Positions 1 to 7,954 of a DNA stretch of 11,450 nt are shown here, piece after piece. Each line of letters starts with the position of its first letter. Position 1 is the first letter of the stretch. Where the stretch lies: contig JAISZZ010000032.1 in assembly GCA_031284385.1 (NCBI GenBank), forward strand, positions 1 to 11,450. Reading direction: 5' to 3'. Both the position numbers and the translations under genes were made by a program. Below the pieces are notes generated by a model. The model saw nothing but the letters and a program-made list of their open reading frames with translations, made no database searches and had not been told where the DNA came from. The DNA is from Treponema sp. Its GTDB lineage: Bacteria; Spirochaetota; Spirochaetia; Treponematales; Breznakiellaceae.

Positions 1-1014
1 TTGTTTGTCGCGGCCATCAGCGATAACGGCGCAGGCTTCATAGAATGGTACGATGATCAGGGACTCCTTGTCGAAGAGCAGCGTCTTGATGCCGACGGTT
101 CCGGTTACTTCATTTCATATTCCTACAGAGATAAAATTCTATTGAAAGCCGAAGCTCACATTGTTGAAGCTATTCCACAACAAACCGATATTGCGGAAGA
201 GCAAGAAGAGGTTACATCTCCATCTGTCGGGGTTGACGAATTGGTACCCGGAATAATGATTCCCGACGGGGAAGAAATACCTCTGATTGAAAGCGATATG
301 ACCGAGTCCCCCATAGCCGGCAGCTTGCTGGATGGAAAACCGGTAAAAGATACGGTTACAGCCATGCCTTCCGCTGCGGACATGGCGCGCAATCCAGAAG
401 GGCCTGCCGCCATCCCCGAATTTTTTGTTGCGATAACCGGACGGGAAAGCGGCCCTGTCTGGACGGATTTTTACAGGTATACCCGCTCTAACGGACTGCG
501 CTCCATTGAACGGATTTTCCATGACAAAGCCGTAAAAACCGAGTTGATACGTTTTCCGCGTTTTATTGAAGGCGGACAGAGCGATATAAACTTTGTGGAT
601 GTCCCTATTCCCTATGTTTCACTTTTTTTGTCGGACATAATGAGCGCGTCATATTCAAAAATCGATTATACATTCGATAATAAACGCCGTATCATAACCG
701 AAACTTACCGCAACGAGGAAGACGTGGTTGTCGGCGAATTAAAAAATACATGGTTGGACGATCATCTGGCTTCCGTAAGCTGGACGGCGGCGGGTGATGA
801 ACGGTTGGTATCGTACTCGTATGACGAATCGGGAGACCGCGTCAAAGAAGAAAACTTCCGAAATGGCGTTCTGGAACGCAGCGTAACACGTGATGGGGAC
901 AGGGAAATAGAAACGTTGTACAAAAATAATAATGCGATTTTACGAGCCGTTTGGGTTGATGGACGCAAAATATCTGAAGAACGGCTGGGTAGAAGCCGCA
1001 ATATGTCATATTAG
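1..1014 (+). CDS. Hypothetical protein, C-terminal part (5' end cut by the window)
   Basis: The frame is open from the first base and ends in TAG at 1012-1014, giving 337 residues. The TTG at position 1 is not a convincing start, and the true N-terminus is probably upstream of the window. About residues 55-140 form an acidic, Pro/Glu-rich, low-complexity stretch that looks like a linker. It is flanked by beta-rich segments with recurring patterns of the type Tyr-x-Asp-x-x-Gly and 'W.DG..I.EE', loosely like the short beta-hairpin repeats of YD/MORN/YwqK-type proteins. No catalytic motif is visible. In the visible part there is no signal peptide or membrane segment. Its stop codon overlaps the stop of the opposing QueG-like gene by 4 bp (1011-1014), so no terminator fits between them. 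I do not recognise a function; a cell-envelope or periplasmic role is only a guess. Confidence 0.7.
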   Translation: MFVAAISDNGAGFIEWYDDQGLLVEEQRLDADGSGYFISYSYRDKILLKAEAHIVEAIPQQTDIAEEQEEVTSPSVGVDELVPGIMIPDGEEIPLIESDMTESPIAGSLLDGKPVKDTVTAMPSAADMARNPEGPAAIPEFFVAITGRESGPVWTDFYRYTRSNGLRSIERIFHDKAVKTELIRFPRFIEGGQSDINFVDVPIPYVSLFLSDIMSASYSKIDYTFDNKRRIITETYRNEEDVVVGELKNTWLDDHLASVSWTAAGDERLVSYSYDESGDRVKEENFRNGVLERSVTRDGDREIETLYKNNNAILRAVWVDGRKISEERLGRSRNMSY

Positions 1015-2051
1015 CGGGACAATCCCATCAAAACCGCCTCCGCGTTTCTCCTTATAGCTTGTGGCCCGAGCCAAGAGAGTCCCAGGGCGGTTCCCTTGAA
1101 CATTGCTTTTATTTCCTCATCAGAAAGTTTTAACAAGCCGTATACATCGATAAACGCCGGTAACGCGCCTTCCGTAGTCTGAACGCCTTGAATGGGGCGC
1201 TTGTTGTGCATACAGGCATCCTGACAGGCGGAACATCCATACAGACGGTTTCCCCATGCCGCAAGCACGAAATCGGGTAATGGCGTATCGGTTGACACGC
1301 CATTACCGGAAGCGTACCATTGAATACACTTGGATTGGTCAATAATGCCAGTTCCAAGTGCCGCACCGGTGGGGCAGGCGGCGGCGCATGGCGGTGAATG
1401 GCCACATTTTTCACATAAAGTAAACCGTAGTGGAGGTGAGCCGTGTGGCGGTATGGCATATGTCTCTGATAGTGCGTTTTCCGCATCGGGAGGTGGGCCG
1501 AGCGGTGGGTCGGCTTCTAACGGAACAGGGAGAGTCATGGCGGCAATAATGAATAGTGAACCGGCTTCGGGGCTTATGATAAGGCTGTTTTTGCCTGCCA
1601 CACCCAGTCCTGATGCCGCCGCGATTGGTTTTTCGGGTATAGGTGAATTACAAAAGATGCGATAATCGCCTTTTAAGCCGCCAAAACGTGTACGCAGCAA
1701 TAGGGATAGGCTTTTCATGCGTTTAACAGCTTCACGATAGTAATTAAAACGCGCAAACGGCGCGATTATGCCCGCCTTGCAAACGCCGGTTCCCGGTAGT
1801 GCAGGCGTGTTTTCATGCTGGTTGCCATAAGGCAGGGCGCAAACTATGATTGACGCGGCGGCTTGGTAATAGTTTTCTGGAAGCGGCGGCGAGTTTTTAG
1901 GCCGGAATTTTTCAGGATTGAACGGAGACAGTATTCTGGCTCGCGAGAATCCCGCCTCCAACGCGGCGGCGCATACAAATTTTTTATATGAATGTGCGGC
2001 TTCTAAACGCTTATGTTTGGAATCCGCAAAATCGATAAGGATATTATCCAT
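1011..2051 (-). CDS. QueG-like double [4Fe-4S] cluster protein (epoxyqueuosine reductase family)
   Basis: 346 residues, a normal length for QueG, which reduces epoxyqueuosine to queuosine in tRNA wobble positions using cobalamin and two [4Fe-4S] clusters. The family motif around residues 137-155 is present (PIPEKPIAAASGLGVAGKNS, compare the family's PxxERxLAxxAGLGWxGKN). Eight cysteines fit the two clusters: C213, C216, C222, C226 followed by PTGA; C242; and C273, C276, C280 in GCSACQDAC. Oddities: the first set is CxxCx5CxxxCP, three residues longer than the usual CxxCxxCxxxCP; Pro is missing after the last Cys; the usual RYAxGxDYH segment reads PFARFNYYR (residues 98-106); and the Asp that normally precedes the PLPE-like motif is Cys134. 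It may therefore be a QueG paralogue rather than the tRNA enzyme, so no gene symbol is given. The ATG at 2051 has AGAAGG (2063-2068) 11 nt upstream, inside the divergent gene. Confidence 0.85.
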   Translation of the reverse strand: MDNILIDFADSKHKRLEAAHSYKKFVCAAALEAGFSRARILSPFNPEKFRPKNSPPLPENYYQAAASIIVCALPYGNQHENTPALPGTGVCKAGIIAPFARFNYYREAVKRMKSLSLLLRTRFGGLKGDYRIFCNSPIPEKPIAAASGLGVAGKNSLIISPEAGSLFIIAAMTLPVPLEADPPLGPPPDAENALSETYAIPPHGSPPLRFTLCEKCGHSPPCAAACPTGAALGTGIIDQSKCIQWYASGNGVSTDTPLPDFVLAAWGNRLYGCSACQDACMHNKRPIQGVQTTEGALPAFIDVYGLLKLSDEEIKAMFKGTALGLSWLGPQAIRRNAEAVLMGLSR

Positions 2052-4776
2052 GATACAAATGACCTTCTTTCTGAAATATCAAGCTCAAATTAAACGTATA
2101 CGTCCTACAGTATATAATAAGTTAGAAAAATCAATAGTCAATAGCGTAAAACTTTACGGCGGAAATATAAAATATGAATATCGCACGATAATAGCTTTTT
2201 TTAATGAAGAAAGTTTCGGATTTTGGCTGGACATTCTGTCTGTGATAGAAACCATAAAAGATATGCTGCATGAACTAAGATCTGATCTATACGGCCATAT
2301 CTGCGTTTTCAGCGAAGTAATAGATTATGAACAAATGCATAGCATTTTGAATTCACTGCCGTCTGTGCGGATAGCCAGCGGTATATGGTGTACACGTTCC
2401 ATACAAAAAAATCTTGATTTCTTTTTTGAATTTAAAGATGTTCTTATTTCCAGCGGAAAAATGTCGTTACCGGAAGAAATTATGGAATTACAAAATATAA
2501 AAAAACTTGACGGAATAAGAAAACAATATCCGGTGCGTAATTCCATAAAACAATTTTTTTCTGATAATAATATAGGCAGAAATGTCGTGCTTGTAGGCAG
2601 AGAGTTTATAGGAAAACGCAACTGTCTGCATTGGTTTTGCGGCGGTCAAAATGGTGTTTTTGCGCCGCTTACCATACGTTTTGGCTCGTGGGGCGGAATG
2701 TTAAACTGTTTTTCTGACGCTCTGAGTCCTAAAATGCGTAATTTTATTGAAAGTAACGGCGTTAAACTCTCAAAAGAAATAAATGAATTGTATGATATGA
2801 TTTTTATGGAACGCATACGTGATGAATACTCAAATTTTTTGTTGCAAAAAGCCAAATGTTTTTTCCAAATGCTTTTGGAAGCATACCACGCTGCTGTTTT
2901 AAATTGTAAAAACTCTGCTGTTATCATACTGGAAAATATTCAGAATGCCGATGATAATATGCGTCAATTAGTTATGGATTATCAGCAGTATTATAAAGAA
3001 AATGATTTTATTGTGTATGCCGCGTGTAATTCCTCCGAGCTGCCGCCCGCATGGAATAGTATGTTTTCATCGGTGGTAAACTGTTTCAGCGCCGAAAATC
3101 CGCCTGTCATTCAGCCTGAAATTTTAAGTAAAAGCCTCTGGGAAACAGCTTATGCCTGCGCGATTCTATGCCGTTATTTTCCGGCGTTTATGCTTTCAGA
3201 TTTATTTTTGATGGAAGGCAAAAACCCCGCTGCTATAGACCGCTCGTTGGATTTGCTTTTAAAATACGGCGTTATACGTTCAAAACAGGATCCTGATGTG
3301 GAAATGGCGGATTTTATTCCGTATGTGGAGAACTTGCTTGGAAAACGCGCCGGTTACATACGAAGCATGGCTACGCGGCTACTGCTTTCATTGACCAGAT
3401 CCGGAAAATTAAAACCCTGCTTCAGTCTGCTGGAAGCGCTTCATTATCTTGGCGGGAATATACCGCCGCTTCTTGCACTTGAATCCATAAAACAGGATGT
3501 TATAAACGGAACTTACCGCAGCATTGAAAAACTTTTGGAAGAAAAACAATTCGATTCAATCTGCGGCGGCGGCTATTCTCCGGCCTTGTATTATATTTAC
3601 AAAACATTAAAAAGTTTAATTTATGGAGACGAGGCGGAAATCAGAGATACATTTTCTAATCTGCGTATTCCTGAAGTTGAAATATCAAACTATAAAGCGC
3701 AGATTCTAACAATAAATGCTTTTTATAAAATGGGAATACATGATTCGTCAACCGCTTTTGAAGAAATAAAAGAATCCCTGATAATCTGCCAAAATAACAG
3801 TGGAAGATATGGAATCGCACAGGTTTACCGTCTGTTTGCATTTATCAATTTATCAAAAAATGATTTGAATAGTGCGATAGACTACCTTTCGTTCGCGATA
3901 GAAGCCTCTGAGCGCGGCGGAAATAATGTTGAATTAGCTATTGTCGCTTACTATGCCGCCGGATGTCATTTTATTTTCGGTAATATATCAAAGGCGCTGC
4001 GTTTGGCAAAACAGTCGGCGCATACCGCAAATATTTCTGGAATGGAAGAGTGGGCTATGCGGGCAAAATTTCTTTCAGGCAGATTCTATTTTGAAGCTGG
4101 TTACTATGCGGAAGCTGTGGATATTTTTAATGATATGTACGAACGCTGCTGCGGCGAGCCATATTCTAGTCAATCACAAACTATCAGTGCGTGGATTTAT
4201 AGAACAGAATTGTATTTAAACAATGAAAAACCGGCTGATCGAGAATTTATTTTTGGCGATGGACTGCTATTTGAAATAGAAGCGGCGTGTTTTTCCGGTG
4301 ATTATAAAAAAACTATTGAGTTATCGGAACAGCTTCTGTCTTCATTGAAAGATGACAGTTTTTTATTTCTTGAACAGCCTGACTGGAGCAGCGGTTTCGC
4401 GCAGTGTGAGCTGCTGCAAATTTCAAAAAAAGAATTCTGGATTAGGATGATAAACGTATGGCAGGCTATGGCAATTTCTATGCTGGATTCTACCGGATCC
4501 CAAAAAGCTCTCGCTCTTATGCAAAAAGTTATCAGGGATAAGCAATTAGGGGAATCGGATCCAAACATTTCATTTTATTTTTTTGCAAATTATAAGATTC
4601 TGCGGCAGGCCAATTCGACAGAGGTAGACCGGAATACTGCGATAAGCATAGCGTTCAAACGTTTACAACGGCGTTCCAGCCGTATTGACGAAATTGAAAT
4701 GCGCCGTAATTTTTTATTGAAGCAGCATTGGAATAAAGCGTTATTTATCACGGCGAAAGAACATAAATTGATATAA
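2050..4776 (+). CDS. Degenerate STAND/AAA-type ATPase with C-terminal TPR superhelix
   Basis: 908 residues from ATG 2050, which has AAGG at 2037-2040 nine nt upstream. The frame is open back to a TTG at 1918, but that lies antisense inside the neighbouring gene. Residues 1-135 are unrecognised alpha/beta sequence. A P-loop module follows: VVLVGREFIGKRN near 179-191 (Walker A with Arg190 in place of Ser/Thr), VIILEN near 291-296 (Walker B with Glu-Asn in place of Asp-Glu), and a sensor-like strand ending in Asn327. Residues about 363-416 look like a winged-helix lid, and about 586-705 hold TPR-like helical pairs (for example NDLNSAIDYLSFAIEASERG). The tail SRIDEIEMRRNFLL resembles the end of cyclase/AAA/TPR signalling proteins, recalled from memory. 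The changed Walker residues suggest weak or absent ATP hydrolysis, hence a scaffold or sensor. The gene is visibly AT-richer than its neighbours. Function unknown. Confidence 0.85.
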   Translation: MIQMTFFLKYQAQIKRIRPTVYNKLEKSIVNSVKLYGGNIKYEYRTIIAFFNEESFGFWLDILSVIETIKDMLHELRSDLYGHICVFSEVIDYEQMHSILNSLPSVRIASGIWCTRSIQKNLDFFFEFKDVLISSGKMSLPEEIMELQNIKKLDGIRKQYPVRNSIKQFFSDNNIGRNVVLVGREFIGKRNCLHWFCGGQNGVFAPLTIRFGSWGGMLNCFSDALSPKMRNFIESNGVKLSKEINELYDMIFMERIRDEYSNFLLQKAKCFFQMLLEAYHAAVLNCKNSAVIILENIQNADDNMRQLVMDYQQYYKENDFIVYAACNSSELPPAWNSMFSSVVNCFSAENPPVIQPEILSKSLWETAYACAILCRYFPAFMLSDLFLMEGKNPAAIDRSLDLLLKYGVIRSKQDPDVEMADFIPYVENLLGKRAGYIRSMATRLLLSLTRSGKLKPCFSLLEALHYLGGNIPPLLALESIKQDVINGTYRSIEKLLEEKQFDSICGGGYSPALYYIYKTLKSLIYGDEAEIRDTFSNLRIPEVEISNYKAQILTINAFYKMGIHDSSTAFEEIKESLIICQNNSGRYGIAQVYRLFAFINLSKNDLNSAIDYLSFAIEASERGGNNVELAIVAYYAAGCHFIFGNISKALRLAKQSAHTANISGMEEWAMRAKFLSGRFYFEAGYYAEAVDIFNDMYERCCGEPYSSQSQTISAWIYRTELYLNNEKPADREFIFGDGLLFEIEAACFSGDYKKTIELSEQLLSSLKDDSFLFLEQPDWSSGFAQCELLQISKKEFWIRMINVWQAMAISMLDSTGSQKALALMQKVIRDKQLGESDPNISFYFFANYKILRQANSTEVDRNTAISIAFKRLQRRSSRIDEIEMRRNFLLKQHWNKALFITAKEHKLI

Positions 4777-4783
4777 TCCGGCG

Positions 4784-5473
4784 TTAATAAGCGGCAAATG
4801 GAATAATTTCTTTTATCTCGATTCTGAATTCGGCGGTGGCTGCCCACATTCCGCTTTGCATTCTGTAAATTGGAAATTTTGACAGCGAAATAAAACCCGT
4901 TACTGTACGCGGACGATTCCGTTCTGTAATGCGTAATCTATTGCGAAGAGCCGTTTTCATTGCGTCTTTAAGGGCGGATTCTTTTATTTGACTGCGGCTG
5001 GTAACGCCCTTATCACCCTGTAAAGAACTGAAACCAAGCGATTTAACTGTGGCCTTAGACGCGCTTTTCCACGCAAGAAGTCTTGTCTTCTGCGTTTCAT
5101 CGAGAATGTAATCGGAATACATATAAAAAACGCCGCCATCCATAACTGCGTCCGTAACTTTTAACCGCGTGTCGTCCGTTTCAATCTTGCCAAGCATGGT
5201 TATGTCAAAAAATTCCTGTAAATCCCGAGCCCGTTCCCCCGGCTCATATACAAACGTCCAGCCGTATACCATCCCCGAAAAAGCGGCGGCGGCATCTTCT
5301 ACAGCCCATGTATTGGCAGTCGTTAAATCAAGCGGGTAAGGAACCCCCAAAAACTGGGCATAGACAGGTTCCATCTCGACACTGACTTCTCCACGCAGCA
5401 ATTCTTGTGAAAAAGCCGACCGGCAAAAAAACATCCAAAAAATAATTTGAAATGACTTAAATTTTACCTTCAT
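4784..5473 (-). CDS. Exported protein of unknown function
   Basis: 229 residues from the ATG at 5473, chosen because GAGGAA lies 7 nt upstream (5481-5486); a GTG at 5488 is in frame but overlaps that ribosome binding site. The N-terminus MKVKFKSFQIIFWMFF is a positively charged, hydrophobic signal peptide with a likely signal peptidase I site near AFS-QE (about residue 22). The Cys at about residue 17 is followed by Arg and does not make a convincing lipobox. The mature part is alpha/beta, with a region near 45-65 rich in Ala and aromatic residues (AAAAFSGMVYGWTFVYEPG) and no membrane helix. It is probably periplasmic. It is convergent with the ATPase/TPR gene (7 nt between stops) and divergent from the TrpR-family gene, with which it shares a 68-bp control region. 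I recognise no family and propose no activity. Confidence 0.78.
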   Translation of the reverse strand: MKVKFKSFQIIFWMFFCRSAFSQELLRGEVSVEMEPVYAQFLGVPYPLDLTTANTWAVEDAAAAFSGMVYGWTFVYEPGERARDLQEFFDITMLGKIETDDTRLKVTDAVMDGGVFYMYSDYILDETQKTRLLAWKSASKATVKSLGFSSLQGDKGVTSRSQIKESALKDAMKTALRNRLRITERNRPRTVTGFISLSKFPIYRMQSGMWAATAEFRIEIKEIIPFAAY

Positions 5474-5500
5474 CAAGCGCTTCCTCACTTAATATTTTTC

Positions 5501-5518
5501 GGCTTTTTTTGCTATACT
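5501..5518 (+). promoter_or_regulatory. Putative extended -10 promoter for the TrpR-family gene
   Basis: TGCTATACT (5510-5518) matches an extended -10 (TGnTATAAT-like) and is preceded by a T-rich run. No good -35 is seen at the expected distance, as is common for extended -10 promoters. Initiation near 5525 would give a leader of about 17 nt before ATG 5542. No E. coli-like trp operator was found here. Confidence 0.4.
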
Positions 5519-5541
5519 ACTGACGGTAATTGGTAATCATA

Positions 5542-5838
5542 ATGCTTGAAACCAGAATAATAAACGAAAATCTTGATGAAATGGCGCGCGTCTTAGCGAA
5601 AACTACTGATAAAACCTTGATAGTAGATTTTTTCAGCGAGATGTTTACGCCTGCGGAATGCGCCGATATAGCGGCACGTTGGGCATTGATAAAAGCTCTC
5701 AATAAAAAGATTCCGCAACGCGCAATCGCAAAAGAGTTAGGGCTTTCGCTTTGCAAAATCACACGCGGCGCAAAAGAATTGCGAAAACCTTGTTCGGCAT
5801 TTTCGAGAATGTTGGAAATATTAAAAAACTGTACATAA
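5542..5838 (+). CDS. trpR: TrpR-family transcriptional repressor (Trp operon repressor-like)
   Basis: 98 residues from ATG 5542 (a TTG at 5530 would add four residues; neither has a strong ribosome binding site). E. coli TrpR is 108 residues. The protein aligns across the core: FTPAECADIAAR corresponds to LTPDEREALGTR, and SLCKITRGAKEL to GIATITRGSNSL in the helix-turn-helix reading head (about residues 59-80). The Thr-Pro pair (36-37), Arg46 and Arg75-Gly76 occupy the positions of E. coli Thr44-Pro45, Arg54 and Arg84-Gly85. Arg54 and Arg84 are the pair that sandwich the indole of L-tryptophan, so I infer that it binds tryptophan and acts as a dimeric DNA-binding repressor. No trp biosynthesis gene is in the window. 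It is divergent from an exported protein and convergent with the aminotransferase (20 nt between stops). The alternative is a YerC-like relative with another ligand. Confidence 0.85.
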   Translation: MLETRIINENLDEMARVLAKTTDKTLIVDFFSEMFTPAECADIAARWALIKALNKKIPQRAIAKELGLSLCKITRGAKELRKPCSAFSRMLEILKNCT

Positions 5839-5858
5839 ACATCACTTGAAGCTGAACC

Positions 5859-7151
5859 TTACCGCGCCGCGTCATAAATAGCGCCAAAAACTTCGGGTAT
5901 CAGCTCTTTTTCTATACTGGAAAACGCTACGCGGATGTATTCGCTGCCAAACGCTATGACCCCGATACCGTGATTTTCAAGTAAATCACGGCGCAGTTCG
6001 CCGGCATCTATGCCATTGCAGCTCAAACACATGAAATAACCGGAGTTGAAGGGCAGCGGCGACAGGTGCGGGTGGTTTTTATGAGTATTCAGAAATAGTT
6101 TTACGGCCTGGTAGCGTTCTTTTAATATGTTGAAAAAAACGGTTTTCTGTTCTTCTATCGTTTCATCGACACACATTTTAAGAAATAGAGATTGCGCCGG
6201 CGTATTCGCGCAGGATACGGAGGAACGTATCGCCCCCATGTACTTTGTAACGAGCGCGTCAAAATGTTCTGCCCGCAAACCCTTTGAACCTATCGTTACC
6301 ATAGCGAGGCGAAAACCCCAGCTATAATCTTCTTTGGTGGGGCCGTCAGTTTTTATCGCGATTACCCGTTCATGCAGACCAGCGAGCATCCCGAAAATTG
6401 ACTCTTTGCATATATCGTTCTCATAAAAAAAACCAAAATAAGCGTCATCGCATATTACAAGAACATCGGCACCGCTTTCCGCCGCCTCATAAATATAAGC
6501 TACGATGGCGTTCATCTCGGCGATGGAGGGGGAATATCCCGCAGGGTTATTCGGAAAGTTGAGAATGATGCGGACAGAACCTTTTTGAGCCTCCTCGTTT
6601 ATCGCGGACTTGATTTTTGCGAGATTGAGTCGTTCAGTGTCATCAAAAAATGGGATTCCGCGCAGGTAACCGCCGCATCGATCCTCAAAAATCAAGCGGT
6701 AGTTGTCCCAAGCAGGTTCGGCTGACAGAATCGTTTGCCCCGCATTCAAAAAAAGTTCCGCCGTGTACGATATACCGGCGGTAACGCCCGGCGTAACGAC
6801 AGGAAGCGAGATACAATCTGCGCTCAGCGACGGATTCTTCCGCAAAATCTGATTTTTCCAGAGTTCGCGCAGCTTTTCGTTGCCGGCAGTCGGCGAGTAC
6901 GCGACAATTTCTTCAGGTTCGAATTCAGGCATATAACGTTTGAAGGCGGACAATAACAGCGGTTTTCCGTTTGAATAGGCCATTCCTATCGTGCCATTAG
7001 CCTTTACAGCGGCTTTTTTCGCCTCGCCGCTCTGAGCTATTATTCCATGCGGAAAATACATACGCTTTCCAAAACTGGAAAGCATACGGCCGGCTGCCGT
7101 CTCTCGCAAAATTTGATTCAATTCAAGCGCAATAGCGTTATAAGTATCCAT
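5859..7151 (-). CDS. PLP-dependent aminotransferase, class I/II (fold type I)
   Basis: 430 residues, typical of the aspartate/aromatic aminotransferase superfamily. Motifs in order: a glycine-rich SPTAGNEKLRELW region (about 86-98), PGVTAGISYT (121-130) at the phosphate-binding site, Trp148-Asp149-Asn150, NFPNNPAG (198-205), CDDAY (234-238) where Asp contacts the pyridine nitrogen and Tyr the O3', TDGPTKEDYSWGFR (268-281) with Lys273 as the likely PLP Schiff-base lysine and Arg281 in the GFR motif, and Arg407 in YIRVAFSS as the likely substrate-carboxylate arginine. Substrate cannot be read from the sequence; an aromatic, aspartate or alanine/glutamate specificity is possible. The ATG at 7151 begins 2 nt after the jag stop codon and has no clear Shine-Dalgarno sequence, so translation is probably coupled to jag. 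It is the last gene of the rpmH-to-jag run and is convergent with trpR. Confidence 0.9.
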   Translation of the reverse strand: MDTYNAIALELNQILRETAAGRMLSSFGKRMYFPHGIIAQSGEAKKAAVKANGTIGMAYSNGKPLLLSAFKRYMPEFEPEEIVAYSPTAGNEKLRELWKNQILRKNPSLSADCISLPVVTPGVTAGISYTAELFLNAGQTILSAEPAWDNYRLIFEDRCGGYLRGIPFFDDTERLNLAKIKSAINEEAQKGSVRIILNFPNNPAGYSPSIAEMNAIVAYIYEAAESGADVLVICDDAYFGFFYENDICKESIFGMLAGLHERVIAIKTDGPTKEDYSWGFRLAMVTIGSKGLRAEHFDALVTKYMGAIRSSVSCANTPAQSLFLKMCVDETIEEQKTVFFNILKERYQAVKLFLNTHKNHPHLSPLPFNSGYFMCLSCNGIDAGELRRDLLENHGIGVIAFGSEYIRVAFSSIEKELIPEVFGAIYDAAR

Positions 7152-7153
7152 AA

Positions 7154-7894
7154 TTAATGTTTAGCAGCCTTGTAAAAAATACGCACCTGCTTATAAAGCC
7201 CCTGCCCTTCACTTTTTGTTTCCACATTTTCGACATCGTTCAGAGTTGTGTGAATAAGACGGCGGTCAAACGGATTCATAGGCTCAAGAAGTACCGAGGC
7301 GCGGCTCTCACGGACGCGATCCGCTACATTGTAGGCAAGGCGCACAAGATTTTCTTCGCGGCGCATACGGTAGCTCTCGCAGTCAAGAATTATTCGAGTA
7401 TCTTCATGCTTTAAGTGCACCGTGTAAATCGATACAATCGACTGAAGAGCGTCCAGCGTCTTGCCTTTTTTCCCAATTATGAAAGAAGATTCTGATGATG
7501 CAATATTGATACATAACTTGCGTTTTTCACGGAAAACAACGCTTGCTTTCCCGTCAATACCCATCAGACCTACGACCTTGTCAAGGTATTCAATAATTGT
7601 TTTTTCAAATTCAAGGTCTGGCGGCGCAGCTTCCCCGTCGGAAGCATGGTCGCGGATTTTCGCGTGAGAAATTTCCTCGCGCCTTGGCACGGATGGGCGT
7701 TTCGCACGTTTTGAGGAAGTTACCTCGTTTGAGTCGTTTGTATGAACGCGAATCTTTACATAAGCCTTTTTGAACAGACCACCGCGATGTGTCTCCAGAA
7801 TTTCCACATCGAAACAATCCCGCTCAACCCCAAGTTCCTTTGCGGCCTTGTCAATGGCTTCTTTTTCTGTTCGTCCTTCGAATTCTTTTATCAT
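7154..7894 (-). CDS. jag: RNA-binding protein Jag/KhpB (SpoIIIJ-associated; Jag-N, KH, R3H)
   Basis: 246 residues with the full family architecture. The Jag N-terminal domain (about 1-52) begins MIKEFEGRTEKEAIDKA. A charged linker (about 53-92) follows, rich in Lys/Arg then acidic. The KH domain (about 96-170) has the GxxG loop GKKG at 141-144 within FIIGKKGKTLDALQSIV. The R3H domain (about 175-242) carries the Arg-x3-His signature at R211-H215 in DRRLIHTTLND. In Gram-positive bacteria Jag/KhpB/EloR binds RNA and influences cell elongation, often with a KhpA partner; its role in spirochetes is not shown here. AAGGAG at 7901-7906, 6 nt before the ATG, is a strong ribosome binding site, so jag is probably translated independently of yidC, from which it is separated by 158 bp containing a repeat. 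The next gene starts 2 nt after its stop. Confidence 0.96.
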   Translation of the reverse strand: MIKEFEGRTEKEAIDKAAKELGVERDCFDVEILETHRGGLFKKAYVKIRVHTNDSNEVTSSKRAKRPSVPRREEISHAKIRDHASDGEAAPPDLEFEKTIIEYLDKVVGLMGIDGKASVVFREKRKLCINIASSESSFIIGKKGKTLDALQSIVSIYTVHLKHEDTRIILDCESYRMRREENLVRLAYNVADRVRESRASVLLEPMNPFDRRLIHTTLNDVENVETKSEGQGLYKQVRIFYKAAKH

Positions 7895-7954
7895 GAGTCA
7901 CTCCTTGTGATAATAGATTTAATATCACGTCCTCATCCATGCTTCCCACTCAAG

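Noticed and set aside
139..522. 127-residue minus-strand open frame
   Set aside because: It is a shadow of the plus-strand gene, with unlikely composition and no ribosome binding site.
1330..1665. 111-residue plus-strand open frame
   Set aside because: It is antisense to the conserved cysteine and GKN regions of the QueG-like gene, and its Gly/Ser/Pro-rich composition is that of a shadow frame.
1918..2049. Upstream TTG extension of the ATPase/TPR gene
   Set aside because: The segment is antisense to the start of the QueG-like gene; the extra 44 residues look unlike protein sequence, and ATG 2050 has a ribosome binding site.
4774..4786. Intrinsic terminator between the ATPase/TPR gene and the exported-protein gene
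   Set aside because: Only 7 nt separate the stops and no stem followed by a T-run is visible.
5474..5541. E. coli-like trp operator upstream of trpR
   Set aside because: No ACTAGT-type palindrome is present in the spacer.
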